A stretch of DNA of 56,279 nt from an uncultured Saprospiraceae bacterium (GTDB lineage Bacteria > Bacteroidota > Bacteroidia > Chitinophagales > Saprospiraceae). The stretch is from the NCBI GenBank assembly GCA_937921825.1, contig CAKZVK010000047.1, positions 1 through 56,279 of the forward strand. Direction: 5' to 3'. The translations under genes and the position numbers were made by a program. The notes beneath the pieces were generated by a model, which saw only the letters and a list, made by a program, of their open reading frames with translations, was not told the origin of the DNA and made no database searches. The first letter of the stretch is position 1; each line of letters opens with the position of its first letter. Positions 17,383-25,962 of the stretch are shown here, piece by piece.

Positions 17383-18075
17383 TCACTTGAAATTAAACCT
17401 CACACTTAACTCTGCATAATTTAAAGCATAGCTGTATGAACCCGAAGAATCACAGTAATCTAGTGATGAATCTGGTGTTTGCCGGAAGACTATATTATGT
17501 GTATTAGAAACTGAAAGTCCAATACTGAAATTATCAAGTATTTGCCGATAGGTTCTGAGGCTTAGTGTTCTACTATAAGCTGGCAGATCAATCAAAAAAC
17601 AACCATACACAAAGCTATTCGTAAAATCGTAAAAATCTTGATTGACTCCTCCCTCAAGTTCTAAAACCTGCTTGTTAAAATACTTTGAAAAACTGTAATA
17701 CAGGCCGTTAAACCTTGTAACTGTGAGGTTTTTATAATCACTATACAATCTCTCAATTATTCCAGTCCTTTGAATATCTATCGTCTGCCCGTAGTTTGAT
17801 CTTCCAAATTTTAACTTGATTCTATGTACAGAATCAATCCTAAAATTCAATGCAAAGTTGTAGTTGGTCACAGCCAAGCTTTTCTCATCGCTGTATTGAA
17901 AAAGATCGTAACTTTCAAAGCCTTCTGACTCAAAAAAAAGCATTTGCGACCTATTGAATGTGTAGCCTTGATTAACTGAACCTTCAAATTCAAAGTTCTT
18001 ATAAAACTGGCTACTCAAAACAGTGGAATAAAAGAGACTACAGAGCAAAAAAATATTATTGACATAAACTTTCAC
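17383..18075 (-). CDS. Hypothetical exported protein, probably a small outer-membrane beta-barrel
   Basis: 230 residues, GTG start (no usable ATG), with a signal peptide ending near VLSSQ. The mature part is rich in alternating aromatic and polar residues (FRIDSVHRIKLKFG, SYALNYAELSVRFNFK) and ends in a Phe after a strand, the usual end of outer-membrane barrels. I do not recognise a family. It runs tail to tail with the Ada-domain gene and head to head with the next lipoprotein gene. Confidence 0.55.
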   Translation of the reverse strand: MKVYVNNIFLLCSLFYSTVLSSQFYKNFEFEGSVNQGYTFNRSQMLFFESEGFESYDLFQYSDEKSLAVTNYNFALNFRIDSVHRIKLKFGRSNYGQTIDIQRTGIIERLYSDYKNLTVTRFNGLYYSFSKYFNKQVLELEGGVNQDFYDFTNSFVYGCFLIDLPAYSRTLSLRTYRQILDNFSIGLSVSNTHNIVFRQTPDSSLDYCDSSGSYSYALNYAELSVRFNFK

Positions 18076-18116
18076 ATACCTAAGATAAAGAAAACTAGGA
18101 TAATGTCCTCTCCGAT

Positions 18117-18133
18117 ATCCTAATTCTTAGGAT
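18117..18133. promoter_or_regulatory. 17-bp palindrome between divergent genes
   Basis: ATCCTAA (18117-18123) and TTAGGAT (18127-18133) flank a 3-nt centre in the 113-bp gap between the beta-barrel-like gene and the lipoprotein gene. Its place suggests a shared operator; no regulator gene lies close by. Confidence 0.3.
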
Positions 18134-18188
18134 CAATCATATTTAGTAACTTCATATTCTCGATCAACGAGTTAAATTAGTAGATATT

Positions 18189-19043
18189 ATGATTAAACTG
18201 CTTTCAATACTTTTGACTTTGTGTTTTAGCATCAGCTGTAATAAATCCACAACTGCGTTGCATGAAAATGGAAAATTTAGAAAGTTCAATCTTAAGTCAG
18301 ATCTACTGCTCCTGCATTATGATTGCAAAACAGATGTAGATGACTTACATTCAATAGCGGCATTTGGATCATTGATACGGACTCCAGCCTATTCTAAAAT
18401 AAACTATCGTGCTGTAGCAGGCACATATGGCATTCAAGAAGGTGCTTATGTCCCACCTAATACGTTAATAGAGGAAGCTTTCAAAAACAACTGGAGCGAT
18501 GCCCATTCTAATATGGAGAAGGCACTAGAAGATGTGTATAATAAAGTTATGGAGGTACTTAATAACAGAAAAGGAACTATATGGATAGCAGAAGCAGGTC
18601 AGTCAGATTTCTCAGCCAAGCTTATTGCTAAAATTAGAGCTAATAAAAATACCATTAATAGTAAAGAGAGAATCCATATTGTACAACACAGCGACTGGAA
18701 TGAGAAAACAACAACAGAAGAACAACTAGCTTATGTAAAAAAGTATAGTAAGTACCATAAGATTCCAGATGGCAATGCCGCCCACAATGGGACTCCCAGC
18801 TACAATACAAAGACTCCTATTGCTTGGGCTGATATACTGAGAGATAAGGAAATGAAAAAGCTATGGAGTCTGGCCACAACATTGGCGGATAAGTACAATG
18901 GCCAAGATGGCAGGTATAACAATCCTAGTATCGAATCAGGTGGCTTAGACTTTTCGGACTTTAGCGAAGTACAGTGGATACTTGAAATCAAGAATGTAGA
19001 AAGCTGCGCAGCCTATCTTAATTATCTTCGTGACAGGAACTAA
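18189..19043 (+). CDS. Lipoprotein with nucleoside hydrolase-like (DUF1593-like) features
   Basis: 284 residues with a signal peptide and a lipobox-like end at Cys17 (SISC). After it, HYDCKTDVDDLHSIAAFGSL resembles the Asp-rich calcium site of nucleoside hydrolases (DTDxGxDD); here the Asp residues are 45, 49, 51 and 52. GTIWIAEAGQSDFSAKLI resembles a later strand of the same fold. Fold assignment is moderate and enzymatic activity uncertain, as the first motif is not exact. It is a single gene between two minus-strand genes. Confidence 0.6.
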   Translation: MIKLLSILLTLCFSISCNKSTTALHENGKFRKFNLKSDLLLLHYDCKTDVDDLHSIAAFGSLIRTPAYSKINYRAVAGTYGIQEGAYVPPNTLIEEAFKNNWSDAHSNMEKALEDVYNKVMEVLNNRKGTIWIAEAGQSDFSAKLIAKIRANKNTINSKERIHIVQHSDWNEKTTTEEQLAYVKKYSKYHKIPDGNAAHNGTPSYNTKTPIAWADILRDKEMKKLWSLATTLADKYNGQDGRYNNPSIESGGLDFSDFSEVQWILEIKNVESCAAYLNYLRDRN

Positions 19044-19110
19044 AAATTCTCCTTAGGCGCTTATTTGTCACAGAGAATAGTTTGCTGCTTCGATAAGCTC
19101 GATTAACAAC

Positions 19111-20760
19111 TTACCGCCACTCCTTCCACTGATTGATCAATCCATTAGTGGAGACATCATGACTAGCTACCTTCTGATCATCTTCCAATTCGGGTAGGAT
19201 CTTCCGTGCGAGCTGCTTTCCCAACTCTACTCCCCACTGATCAAAACTGAAAATATTCCAGATGTAACCTTGCACAAATATTTTGTGCTCATACATAGCT
19301 ATCAACTGACCTAGAGTATATGGCGTTAGCTTCTTTACCAGAATAGAATTAGAAGGCTTATTCCCCTCGAAAACTTTATACGGAACTATTTTGTCATAGT
19401 CTTTTTTAGCGAGACCTTGTGCCTTGAATTCTGAAATGACTTCTTTTTTAGTCTTTCCATTCATAAGTGCTTCTGTCTGTGCAAAGAAATTAGACAGTAA
19501 CTTTTGATGATGATCTCCTAGTGGATTATGTGTCTGTGCCGTAGCTATGAAATCACAAGGGATAAGCTTAGTCCCCTGATGAATCAATTGATAGAAAGCA
19601 TGCTGCCCATTCGTGCCTGGTTCTCCCCATACGATGGGACCAGTCTGATAGTTCACTGTTTTGCCAGCTCTATCTACTGTCTTACCATTGGACTCCATAT
19701 TCCCTTGCTGGAAGTAGGCCGCAAATCTGTGCATATACTGGTCATACGGTAAGATTGCTTCAGTATCCGCCCCCATGAAGTTATTATACCAGATACCTAT
19801 CAGCGCTAGAATGACAGGAATATTCTTTTGAGGTCTTGTCTTACGGAAGTGACCATCCATATCCCCCATCCCAGCGAGCAACTGATCAAAGTTGTCATAG
19901 CCTATAGTCAAGGCAATAGAAAGTCCTATAGCACTGGATAGAGAATATCGCCCTCCTACCCAATTCCAAAAACCAAACATATTCTTAGGATCTATCCCAA
20001 AAGCTGTGACACCTGCTTTATTGGTAGACAGCGCTATGAAGTGTTTCTTGATATCTTTTGTACTCCCGCCTTTCTTTAGGAACCAAGCCTTAGCCGTATT
20101 TGCATTGGACATGGTCTCTTGAGTCGTGAAGGTCTTAGAGGCTATAATAAAAAGTGTCTCTGCGGGCTTTACCTTCTTGAGTACTTCTGCAATATGGCTG
20201 CCATCTACATTGGATACAAAATGTGTGGTAATGCCTTTTAGGGTATAAGACTTTAGAGCTTCTGTCACCATCACTGGTCCTAGGTCAGACCCTCCTATTC
20301 CGATATTGACAATGTACTTCAGAGGTTTGCCAGAGTAGCCTTTTATTTTACCAGAATGAAATCTGCTACAGTAGGCTTTCATTTGTTTTTGGACAGCTCT
20401 GATCTTAGGAATGATGTTCTCTCTTCCTACTGTTACTTTTTTATCATCTTGCTGTCTGAGTGCCGTATGGAGTACAGCTCGCCCTTCCGTTTCATTTATG
20501 GTTTTACCTCGGAACATTTGTTCTATTCCATGCTTGAGGTTAAGCTCTTTGGCAAGGTCTAGCAAGAGGTCCCAAGTCTTATCTGTCATTCTATTCTTTG
20601 AATAGTCGATAAGTAAGTCTTGATGGGTGGTAGAATATTTTTTAAACCTTTTACTGTCTTCAGCAAACAAGTCTTTTATTTCTACAGCAGCAATCTCTTG
20701 AGCATGCTTCTCTAATTTCTTCCACGCTTTAGTCTTCGTGGGATTCTTCTTTTGTAACAT
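19111..20760 (-). CDS. pgi: Glucose-6-phosphate isomerase
   Basis: 549 residues, the usual length of the bacterial/eukaryotic long form. It interconverts glucose-6-phosphate and fructose-6-phosphate in the cytosol. Both family signatures are present: [14 protein letters not shown] in the middle and [10 protein letters not shown] near the end. MESNGK carries the catalytic Glu region, and [12 protein letters not shown] is the phosphate-binding part. A single-gene unit; 262 bp upstream separate it from the divergent small TPR gene. CGAAGATA at 20766-20773 reads as TATCTTCG on the coding strand but is too near the ATG to be a normal promoter. Confidence 0.97.
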   Translation of the reverse strand: MLQKKNPTKTKAWKKLEKHAQEIAAVEIKDLFAEDSKRFKKYSTTHQDLLIDYSKNRMTDKTWDLLLDLAKELNLKHGIEQMFRGKTINETEGRAVLHTALRQQDDKKVTVGRENIIPKIRAVQKQMKAYCSRFHSGKIKGYSGKPLKYIVNIGIGGSDLGPVMVTEALKSYTLKGITTHFVSNVDGSHIAEVLKKVKPAETLFIIASKTFTTQETMSNANTAKAWFLKKGGSTKDIKKHFIALSTNKAGVTAFGIDPKNMFGFWNWVGGRYSLSSAIGLSIALTIGYDNFDQLLAGMGDMDGHFRKTRPQKNIPVILALIGIWYNNFMGADTEAILPYDQYMHRFAAYFQQGNMESNGKTVDRAGKTVNYQTGPIVWGEPGTNGQHAFYQLIHQGTKLIPCDFIATAQTHNPLGDHHQKLLSNFFAQTEALMNGKTKKEVISEFKAQGLAKKDYDKIVPYKVFEGNKPSNSILVKKLTPYTLGQLIAMYEHKIFVQGYIWNIFSFDQWGVELGKQLARKILPELEDDQKVASHDVSTNGLINQWKEWR

Positions 20761-21022
20761 GTCTGCGAAGATATTAATGATTCCTATAATATCATATCGA
20801 GAAGTCAGAAGGCTACAAACAGAATCAATCTAATTGTTTTACACTGATTATCAGTCAATTAGGAGCAATGGACTCAGCTCAGAGATGTGGGATTATAGAG
20901 CTCCAGAAGGGAGAAAATCTGATCATTCTTAACATTAGAGTCACAATCTTGGATTGAAAACGTATATAAATTAAATACAATATGTATACATTCGCAGCTT
21001 TAAATCACAGAACTCTATTAGA

Positions 21023-21295
21023 ATGAAGATTTCCAAAGAAGAACTGAATCGACTGCTTAACCAAGCAACCATAGAAATAGAGGAACTCTCAGGCGCAAAT
21101 CTTTCATTCCGAAATCATACTGACCTAGCCGAACTTTACTTTTCTAGAGCTGACATCCATCTAGCGATGAAAAACTATAAAGCCGCGATGAGTGATTATG
21201 AAACTTGTCTAGACTATGATGCTTACTTCCATGAGGCAGTGACTCGTATGGATAAGATTATGGAGGTAATGTTGACCTCTGTACTAGGGAAGTAA
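21023..21295 (+). CDS. Small TPR-like protein
   Basis: 90 residues without signal or membrane segment. DLAELYFSRADIHLAMKNYKAAMSDYETCLDYDAYF has the A-x-Y/A-x-A spacing of one and a half tetratricopeptide repeats. The first 25 residues are helical and acidic. Probably a protein-binding helper; partner unknown. TACATTCG at 20987-20994 lies at a suitable distance for a -7 element with one mismatch. It converges on the TetR gene; the 105 bp between has only weak hairpins. Confidence 0.6.
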   Translation: MKISKEELNRLLNQATIEIEELSGANLSFRNHTDLAELYFSRADIHLAMKNYKAAMSDYETCLDYDAYFHEAVTRMDKIMEVMLTSVLGK

Positions 21296-21400
21296 AATTC
21301 GTTATTCAAAAAAAAGCCAGCACTAAGCCCCTCCTAGAAAATTTCCTTTTCTATTCTTCTCTAATTGCTTTATTCAGAACTATTTTTCTCCGTTCCTATC

Positions 21401-22054
21401 CTAAAAAGAAATACTAGCTTCTAGATATTTATCATAGGCCACTCCTAACGAATTGAAATACTCCTCACCGAAATGATCTTTGAAGGACTGCACCCCTTTC
21501 TCAGTAAAATGTGGCAACAACATACTCCACATTATCTTATCCCAAGAGACCGCATTTTCTTCAGCAAAAGAACCGGAGATCAACCAGAAGTAAGAGATAA
21601 TCCAAAAGCTTCTAGAGATATTATGATAGACGCCTTTATAAGGTTCCGTCTTCATATTCCCTATCTGAATTGAGATACTGATCATAGACATTTGTGTCTT
21701 GATATTATTTTCTCTTAGTGATTGTATGAGGGCTTTGACACGAGGAATAAAAAGGACTTTCTTATCAAAGAAAATGAAGGCATAGTCTTTCTGGATTTCG
21801 TGAAAATCTAGAGTAGCCTTATTTAGACTTTGCCATGAAGGCACTACGACAGAATTCATAAGTGCCTGCTCATGTCTGGCTTGGAGTTCATCTAGGTGCA
21901 GATCTAAGAGCAGTTCTTTATCTGCAAAGTGATAAGTCAGATTACCCCTGCTGATTCCAATTGTCTGAGCAATTTGGTAGAGAGAAGAGGCAGCATAACC
22001 ATTCTGATTGAAGTACTTACGACTCTCGAGTAATATTTTTTCTCTGGTATTCAA
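21401..22054 (-). CDS. TetR/AcrR-family transcriptional regulator
   Basis: 217 residues. The first 50 are a TetR helix-turn-helix DNA-binding domain (REKILLESRKYFNQNGY, then SSLYQIAQTIGISRGNLTYHF). The rest is a helical ligand-binding domain. The start is TTG: a stop lies in frame a few codons upstream and no Met follows until well past the HTH. It is divergent from the biotin carrier/carboxylase/EtfBA operon, and a 20-bp near-perfect palindrome lies in the shared gap. By position it should regulate that operon, perhaps sensing an acyl-CoA; that is inference. Confidence 0.88.
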   Translation of the reverse strand: MNTREKILLESRKYFNQNGYAASSLYQIAQTIGISRGNLTYHFADKELLLDLHLDELQARHEQALMNSVVVPSWQSLNKATLDFHEIQKDYAFIFFDKKVLFIPRVKALIQSLRENNIKTQMSMISISIQIGNMKTEPYKGVYHNISRSFWIISYFWLISGSFAEENAVSWDKIMWSMLLPHFTEKGVQSFKDHFGEEYFNSLGVAYDKYLEASISF

Positions 22055-22093
22055 GTCTAGATTAGTTCTTTAATTCTGTATGCAGCTTTTAAG

Positions 22094-22113
22094 ATTAGTC
22101 AATATTAACTAAT
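22094..22113. promoter_or_regulatory. Candidate TetR operator
   Basis: ATTAGTCAATATTAACTAAT is a 20-bp palindrome with 9 of 10 base pairs matched (only 22100/22107 differ). It lies 40 bp from the TetR start and 63 bp from the biotin carrier start, in the only gap between the two divergent genes. Size and place are typical of TetR-type autoregulated sites. Confidence 0.55.
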
Positions 22114-22175
22114 TTTTGTACAATCTTGAACAATCCCAATTAGATACTTATTATATTGCATAGCTTACTAACTAT

Positions 22176-22646
22176 ATGCAGAACTACAAAGCCAAAGTAG
22201 GTCAACAGACCTATTCAATCTCAGATAAAGAAGTCGAGGCCTTAGATTTGGTCCATAGAAATGGCCTTTACTACTTCCTAGACAATAATGAAAATTATAA
22301 AATAGAAGTCATCTCGGCTGAAGGCAAGACCCTCAAACTAAAGATCAATAACACCATCCATACTATCCAAATAGCAGATGAAGTAGATCAGCTCATAGAG
22401 AAGATGGGCATGGACAAGCCAGCAGAAATCAAGATGACGGATGTGAAGGCCCCTATGCCAGGTCTTATCCTAGACATTATGGTAGAGTCAGGCACTGAGG
22501 TCAAAGCTGGTGACCCCCTTCTTATTCTAGAAGCCATGAAGATGGAAAATGTCATCAAAGCGGTAGGAGACGGAGTAGTAAAGTCTGTACTATTGCCGAA
22601 AGGAGCTACCGTAGAAAAGAACGAAGTCATCCTAGAAATGGAATAG
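22176..22646 (+). CDS. Biotin carboxyl carrier protein of an acyl-CoA carboxylase
   Basis: 156 residues. The C-terminal biotinyl domain (about 88-156) has the motif EAMKMEN with Lys122 as the biotin site; PMPGLI and VGDGVV are the flanking hairpins. The N-terminal 80 residues form a small strand-rich domain that probably docks to the carboxylase subunits. The biotin carboxylase gene begins 4 bp after the stop. As MCM is encoded nearby, the complex is more likely propionyl-CoA carboxylase than the fatty acid synthesis acetyl-CoA carboxylase. Confidence 0.93.
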   Translation: MQNYKAKVGQQTYSISDKEVEALDLVHRNGLYYFLDNNENYKIEVISAEGKTLKLKINNTIHTIQIADEVDQLIEKMGMDKPAEIKMTDVKAPMPGLILDIMVESGTEVKAGDPLLILEAMKMENVIKAVGDGVVKSVLLPKGATVEKNEVILEME

Positions 22647-22650
22647 CCAC

Positions 22651-24132
22651 ATGAAAACGATCACTAAAATATTAGTTGCTAACCGAGGAGAGATTGCGCT
22701 CAGAATCATGAAGACTGCCCGGAAGATGGGCATTGCTACTGTCGCAGTCTATTCTGAAGTAGATAGAGAAGCACCACATGTATTATATGCAGATGAAGCG
22801 GTCTGTCTTGGGCCTGCGCCTTCTTCAGAATCATACTTGGTTATGGATAAACTAGTCGCTGCAGCCCATGATACTGGAGCAGATGCTATTCATCCAGGCT
22901 ATGGTTTCCTAAGTGAAAATGCAACTTTCGCTCAGCGACTGGCAGACGAGAATCTCATCTTCATAGGACCAGGAATAAAAGCTATCACAGTCATGGGTAG
23001 TAAGTTGGCCGCTAAGGAAGCAGTCAGTGATTACGATATTCCTATGGTGCCGGGTACAGATGAAGCCATCACAGATATACCTGCAGCAAAAAAGCTTGCT
23101 GCTGGAATAGGTTACCCTATCCTAGTAAAGGCCTCTGCTGGAGGGGGTGGTAAAGGTATGAGAGTCGTAGAGCAAGAGTCAGAGTTCATAGAGCAAATGG
23201 AAAGAGCCATCAGTGAGGCCGAGTCTTCATTTGGTGATGGTGCAGTGTTTATAGAAAAGTATGTCACTTCGCCGAGACACATAGAGATACAAGTACTAGC
23301 GGATCAGCATGGGAACACTGTCCATCTATTCGAAAGAGAATGTAGCATACAAAGGAGACATCAGAAAGTCGTAGAAGAAGCCCCTTCTGCAGTACTGACA
23401 CCAGAGCTAAGAGCAGAGATGGGTGCAGCAGCTGTTAGAGTTGCTCAAGCCTGCGACTATGAAGGTGCGGGCACAGTAGAGTTTCTACTGGAAGGCAATA
23501 AGCATTTCTACTTTTTAGAAATGAATACTAGACTACAAGTAGAGCATCCCGTCACTGAGATGATTACTGGTATCGATCTAGTAGAGCAACAAATAAGAGT
23601 CGCAAGAGGAGAAAAATTATCATTCTCTCAGGAAGACCTTACTATCCATGGTCATGCCCTAGAACTCAGAGTCTATGCCGAAGACCCAATGGACAACTTT
23701 CTACCTAGTGTCGGAAATCTAGAAACCTATATCAGGCCAGAGGGCGAAGGTATCAGAGTAGATGACGGCTTCGAGCAAGGAATGGATATTCCTATCTATT
23801 ACGACCCCATGCTCGCTAAACTTATCACCTATGGCCATACCCGAAAGGAAGCTATAGAAAAAATGAAAGTAGCCATCAGTGACTATAAAATAAAAGGGCC
23901 GAAAACGACTCTCCCTTTTGGCGCTTTCGTCTGTAATCATGAAGCTTTCCTTAGTGGAGATTTCGATACCCACTTTGTCAAAAAGTATTTTACGCCAGAG
24001 TCTATAGAAGAATCCGGAGCAAAAGAAAAAGAAGTAGCGGCCAAAGTAGCCCTCAAGCTTTATCTAGAAAACAAAGCTGTCCTAAAAGAAAATATCAAAG
24101 AGAACTCTGAATGGTCTAACTCTAGAGTCTAA
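22651..24132 (+). CDS. Biotin carboxylase subunit of an acyl-CoA carboxylase
   Basis: 493 residues. It makes carboxybiotin from bicarbonate and ATP. ANRGEIALRIMKTARK is the N-terminal lobe, ASAGGGGKGMR the ATP-grasp glycine loop, and EMNTRLQVEHPVTE the catalytic Glu/Arg region. About 45 residues beyond the E. coli AccC end make an extra C-terminal helix region, which may contact the carboxyltransferase. No biotinyl domain of its own, consistent with the separate carrier upstream. Followed by etfB after 58 bp. Confidence 0.94.
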   Translation: MKTITKILVANRGEIALRIMKTARKMGIATVAVYSEVDREAPHVLYADEAVCLGPAPSSESYLVMDKLVAAAHDTGADAIHPGYGFLSENATFAQRLADENLIFIGPGIKAITVMGSKLAAKEAVSDYDIPMVPGTDEAITDIPAAKKLAAGIGYPILVKASAGGGGKGMRVVEQESEFIEQMERAISEAESSFGDGAVFIEKYVTSPRHIEIQVLADQHGNTVHLFERECSIQRRHQKVVEEAPSAVLTPELRAEMGAAAVRVAQACDYEGAGTVEFLLEGNKHFYFLEMNTRLQVEHPVTEMITGIDLVEQQIRVARGEKLSFSQEDLTIHGHALELRVYAEDPMDNFLPSVGNLETYIRPEGEGIRVDDGFEQGMDIPIYYDPMLAKLITYGHTRKEAIEKMKVAISDYKIKGPKTTLPFGAFVCNHEAFLSGDFDTHFVKKYFTPESIEESGAKEKEVAAKVALKLYLENKAVLKENIKENSEWSNSRV

Positions 24133-24190
24133 ACCATTTAGTGATTACTTAGCCTAAAATAATTTGTACAACAAATCAATAATTAGATAA

Positions 24191-24925
24191 ATGAAAATTT
24201 TAGTCTGTATTAGTAAAACCCCAGAGACCACAGCCAAGATTGCTTTTAAAGATGGCAACACTGCCTATGATGAAAATGGCGTACAGTTCATCATGAATCC
24301 ATATGATGAATGGTATGCCCTAGTCAGAGCGGTAGAGCTTAAAGAAGCAAATGGTGGATCTGTCACGGCTATCAATGTCGGACCTGCGGCTAATGATGTC
24401 GTCATCCGAAAAGCACTAGCCATAGGTGCTGATGATGCGATCAGAGTAGATGCCGATCCTCAGAGTGCAATGTTTGTAGCAAAGCAAATAGCAGCACAAG
24501 CACAAGGTTATGATCTGATCCTTACTGGAAAAGAAACTATAGACTATAATGGCTCTTCCGTAGGAGCTATGGTAGCAGAACTACTAGATCTTCCGTATAT
24601 CTCATATGGTACTAATTTAGTAATAGCAGGCACTACTGCGACGATCACAAGAGACATAGAAGGTGGCGAAGAAATTTCTGAAGCTGGACTTCCTCTAGTT
24701 ATTAGTGCTGCTAAAGGCATGGCAGAACAGAAGATCCCAAATATGAGAGGCATCATGATGGCTAAAAGAAAACCACTAAACGTGGTACCTGCCGTAGCTG
24801 CTGACGACTTAGCCGTAGCTACTTCATTCAGCTTACCATCTGGAAAATCTGAAGTAAAAATGATAGATCCAGACAACATGGACGAACTCGTAAGATTACT
24901 ACAGGAAGAAGCTAAGGTCCTTTAA
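24191..24925 (+). CDS. etfB: Electron transfer flavoprotein subunit beta
   Basis: A 244-residue EtfB/FixA protein: an adenine nucleotide alpha-hydrolase-like fold that binds AMP and holds one side of EtfA. ICISKTPETTAKI and NPYDEWYALVRAVELKE are typical for the N-terminal half, and ILTGKETIDYNGSSVGAMVAELL for the middle. With EtfA it takes electrons from acyl-CoA dehydrogenases. It is placed within the carboxylase operon, an arrangement that joins beta-oxidation with propionyl-CoA use. Confidence 0.96.
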   Translation: MKILVCISKTPETTAKIAFKDGNTAYDENGVQFIMNPYDEWYALVRAVELKEANGGSVTAINVGPAANDVVIRKALAIGADDAIRVDADPQSAMFVAKQIAAQAQGYDLILTGKETIDYNGSSVGAMVAELLDLPYISYGTNLVIAGTTATITRDIEGGEEISEAGLPLVISAAKGMAEQKIPNMRGIMMAKRKPLNVVPAVAADDLAVATSFSLPSGKSEVKMIDPDNMDELVRLLQEEAKVL

Positions 24926-24960
24926 TATTATTTTGAATAATCTAAATCCACGATAACAAC

Positions 24961-25920
24961 ATGGTACTAATATATACAGAAGCTCAAAATGGGCAATTCA
25001 AAAAAGCATCTCTAGAAGCTATAACTTATGGACACAAGACTGCACAAGCGATGGGCACTCAATGTGCTGCAGTAGTCATAGGAAATGCGGACAATCCAGC
25101 TTCTCTTGGACAATATGGAGCCAGTGAAGTCATTACTATCAATAATCCAAATCTAGGACACTTTGATAGTCAAACCTTTGCAAGTGCAATAGCTCAAGTC
25201 GCTCAGAGCAAGAATGCACAAGTTGTCATTCTTCCACATAATTCTTCAGGGAAGTCACTGGCCGGAAGATTAGGTATAAAACTAAATGCAGGCGTCGTCT
25301 CTGCTGCTAATACCCTACCCACTGTAGAAGGGGGTTCTTTTAAGGTAAAGAAAAATGTCTTCGCAGGAAAGGCGATTGCAGAATATGAAATAAAATCAGC
25401 TGTCAAGATTCTCACCCTTTCAGGTAATTCTGTACAACCAGAAACTGGTGGCAGTGAAGCGACAATCAGCAGCATGGATGTCGATGTACCTGCCAGCAAA
25501 GTGACTATAAAAGAAACTAAACTACAACAAGGAGATACAGCCCCTCTTCCAGAAGCAGAATTAGTCGTCTCTGCAGGTAGAGGTATGAAGGGTCCTGAAA
25601 ACTGGGGCATCATAGAAGATCTAGCCAAAGCGATAGGAGCCACTACAGCTTGCTCCAGACCAGTATCTGATATCGGCTGGAGACCGCATCATGAGCACGT
25701 AGGACAGACAGGTGTCGCAATAAAACCTAATCTCTATATCGCAGCAGGTATCTCTGGTGCCATTCAGCATCTTGCAGGTGTAAATAGTAGTAAATGTATA
25801 GTTGTCATCAACAAAGACCCTGAAGCACCATTCTTTAAGGCGGCAGACTATGGTGTCTGTGCAGACCTTTTCGAGGTGGTACCAAAACTGACAGAGGCAA
25901 TAAAAAAGGCTAAAGCCTAA
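24961..25920 (+). CDS. etfA: Electron transfer flavoprotein subunit alpha
   Basis: 319 residues. The N-terminal domain pairs with EtfB. The C-terminal FAD domain shows VSAGRGMKGPENW, SRPVSDIGWRPHHEHVGQTG and LYIAAGISGAIQHLAG, all standard for EtfA. It lies 35 bp after etfB and 42 bp before the carboxyltransferase. No ETF:quinone oxidoreductase (FixC type) is in this window; the Fe-S pair at 6-8 kb is a possible stand-in. Confidence 0.96.
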   Translation: MVLIYTEAQNGQFKKASLEAITYGHKTAQAMGTQCAAVVIGNADNPASLGQYGASEVITINNPNLGHFDSQTFASAIAQVAQSKNAQVVILPHNSSGKSLAGRLGIKLNAGVVSAANTLPTVEGGSFKVKKNVFAGKAIAEYEIKSAVKILTLSGNSVQPETGGSEATISSMDVDVPASKVTIKETKLQQGDTAPLPEAELVVSAGRGMKGPENWGIIEDLAKAIGATTACSRPVSDIGWRPHHEHVGQTGVAIKPNLYIAAGISGAIQHLAGVNSSKCIVVINKDPEAPFFKAADYGVCADLFEVVPKLTEAIKKAKA

Positions 25921-25962
25921 GCGATACATACAACTCATAATTGACCAATCAATTAGAAAGAA

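Noticed and set aside
20766-20773. TATCTTCG on the minus strand as pgi promoter
   Set aside because: Only about 5 nt before the ATG and no -33 element; a leaderless mRNA would be needed.
21335-21353. Hairpin TAGAAAA/TTTTCTA as terminator between the TPR-like and TetR genes
   Set aside because: All A/T stem except one G-C pair and no uninterrupted T-run; too weak to call.
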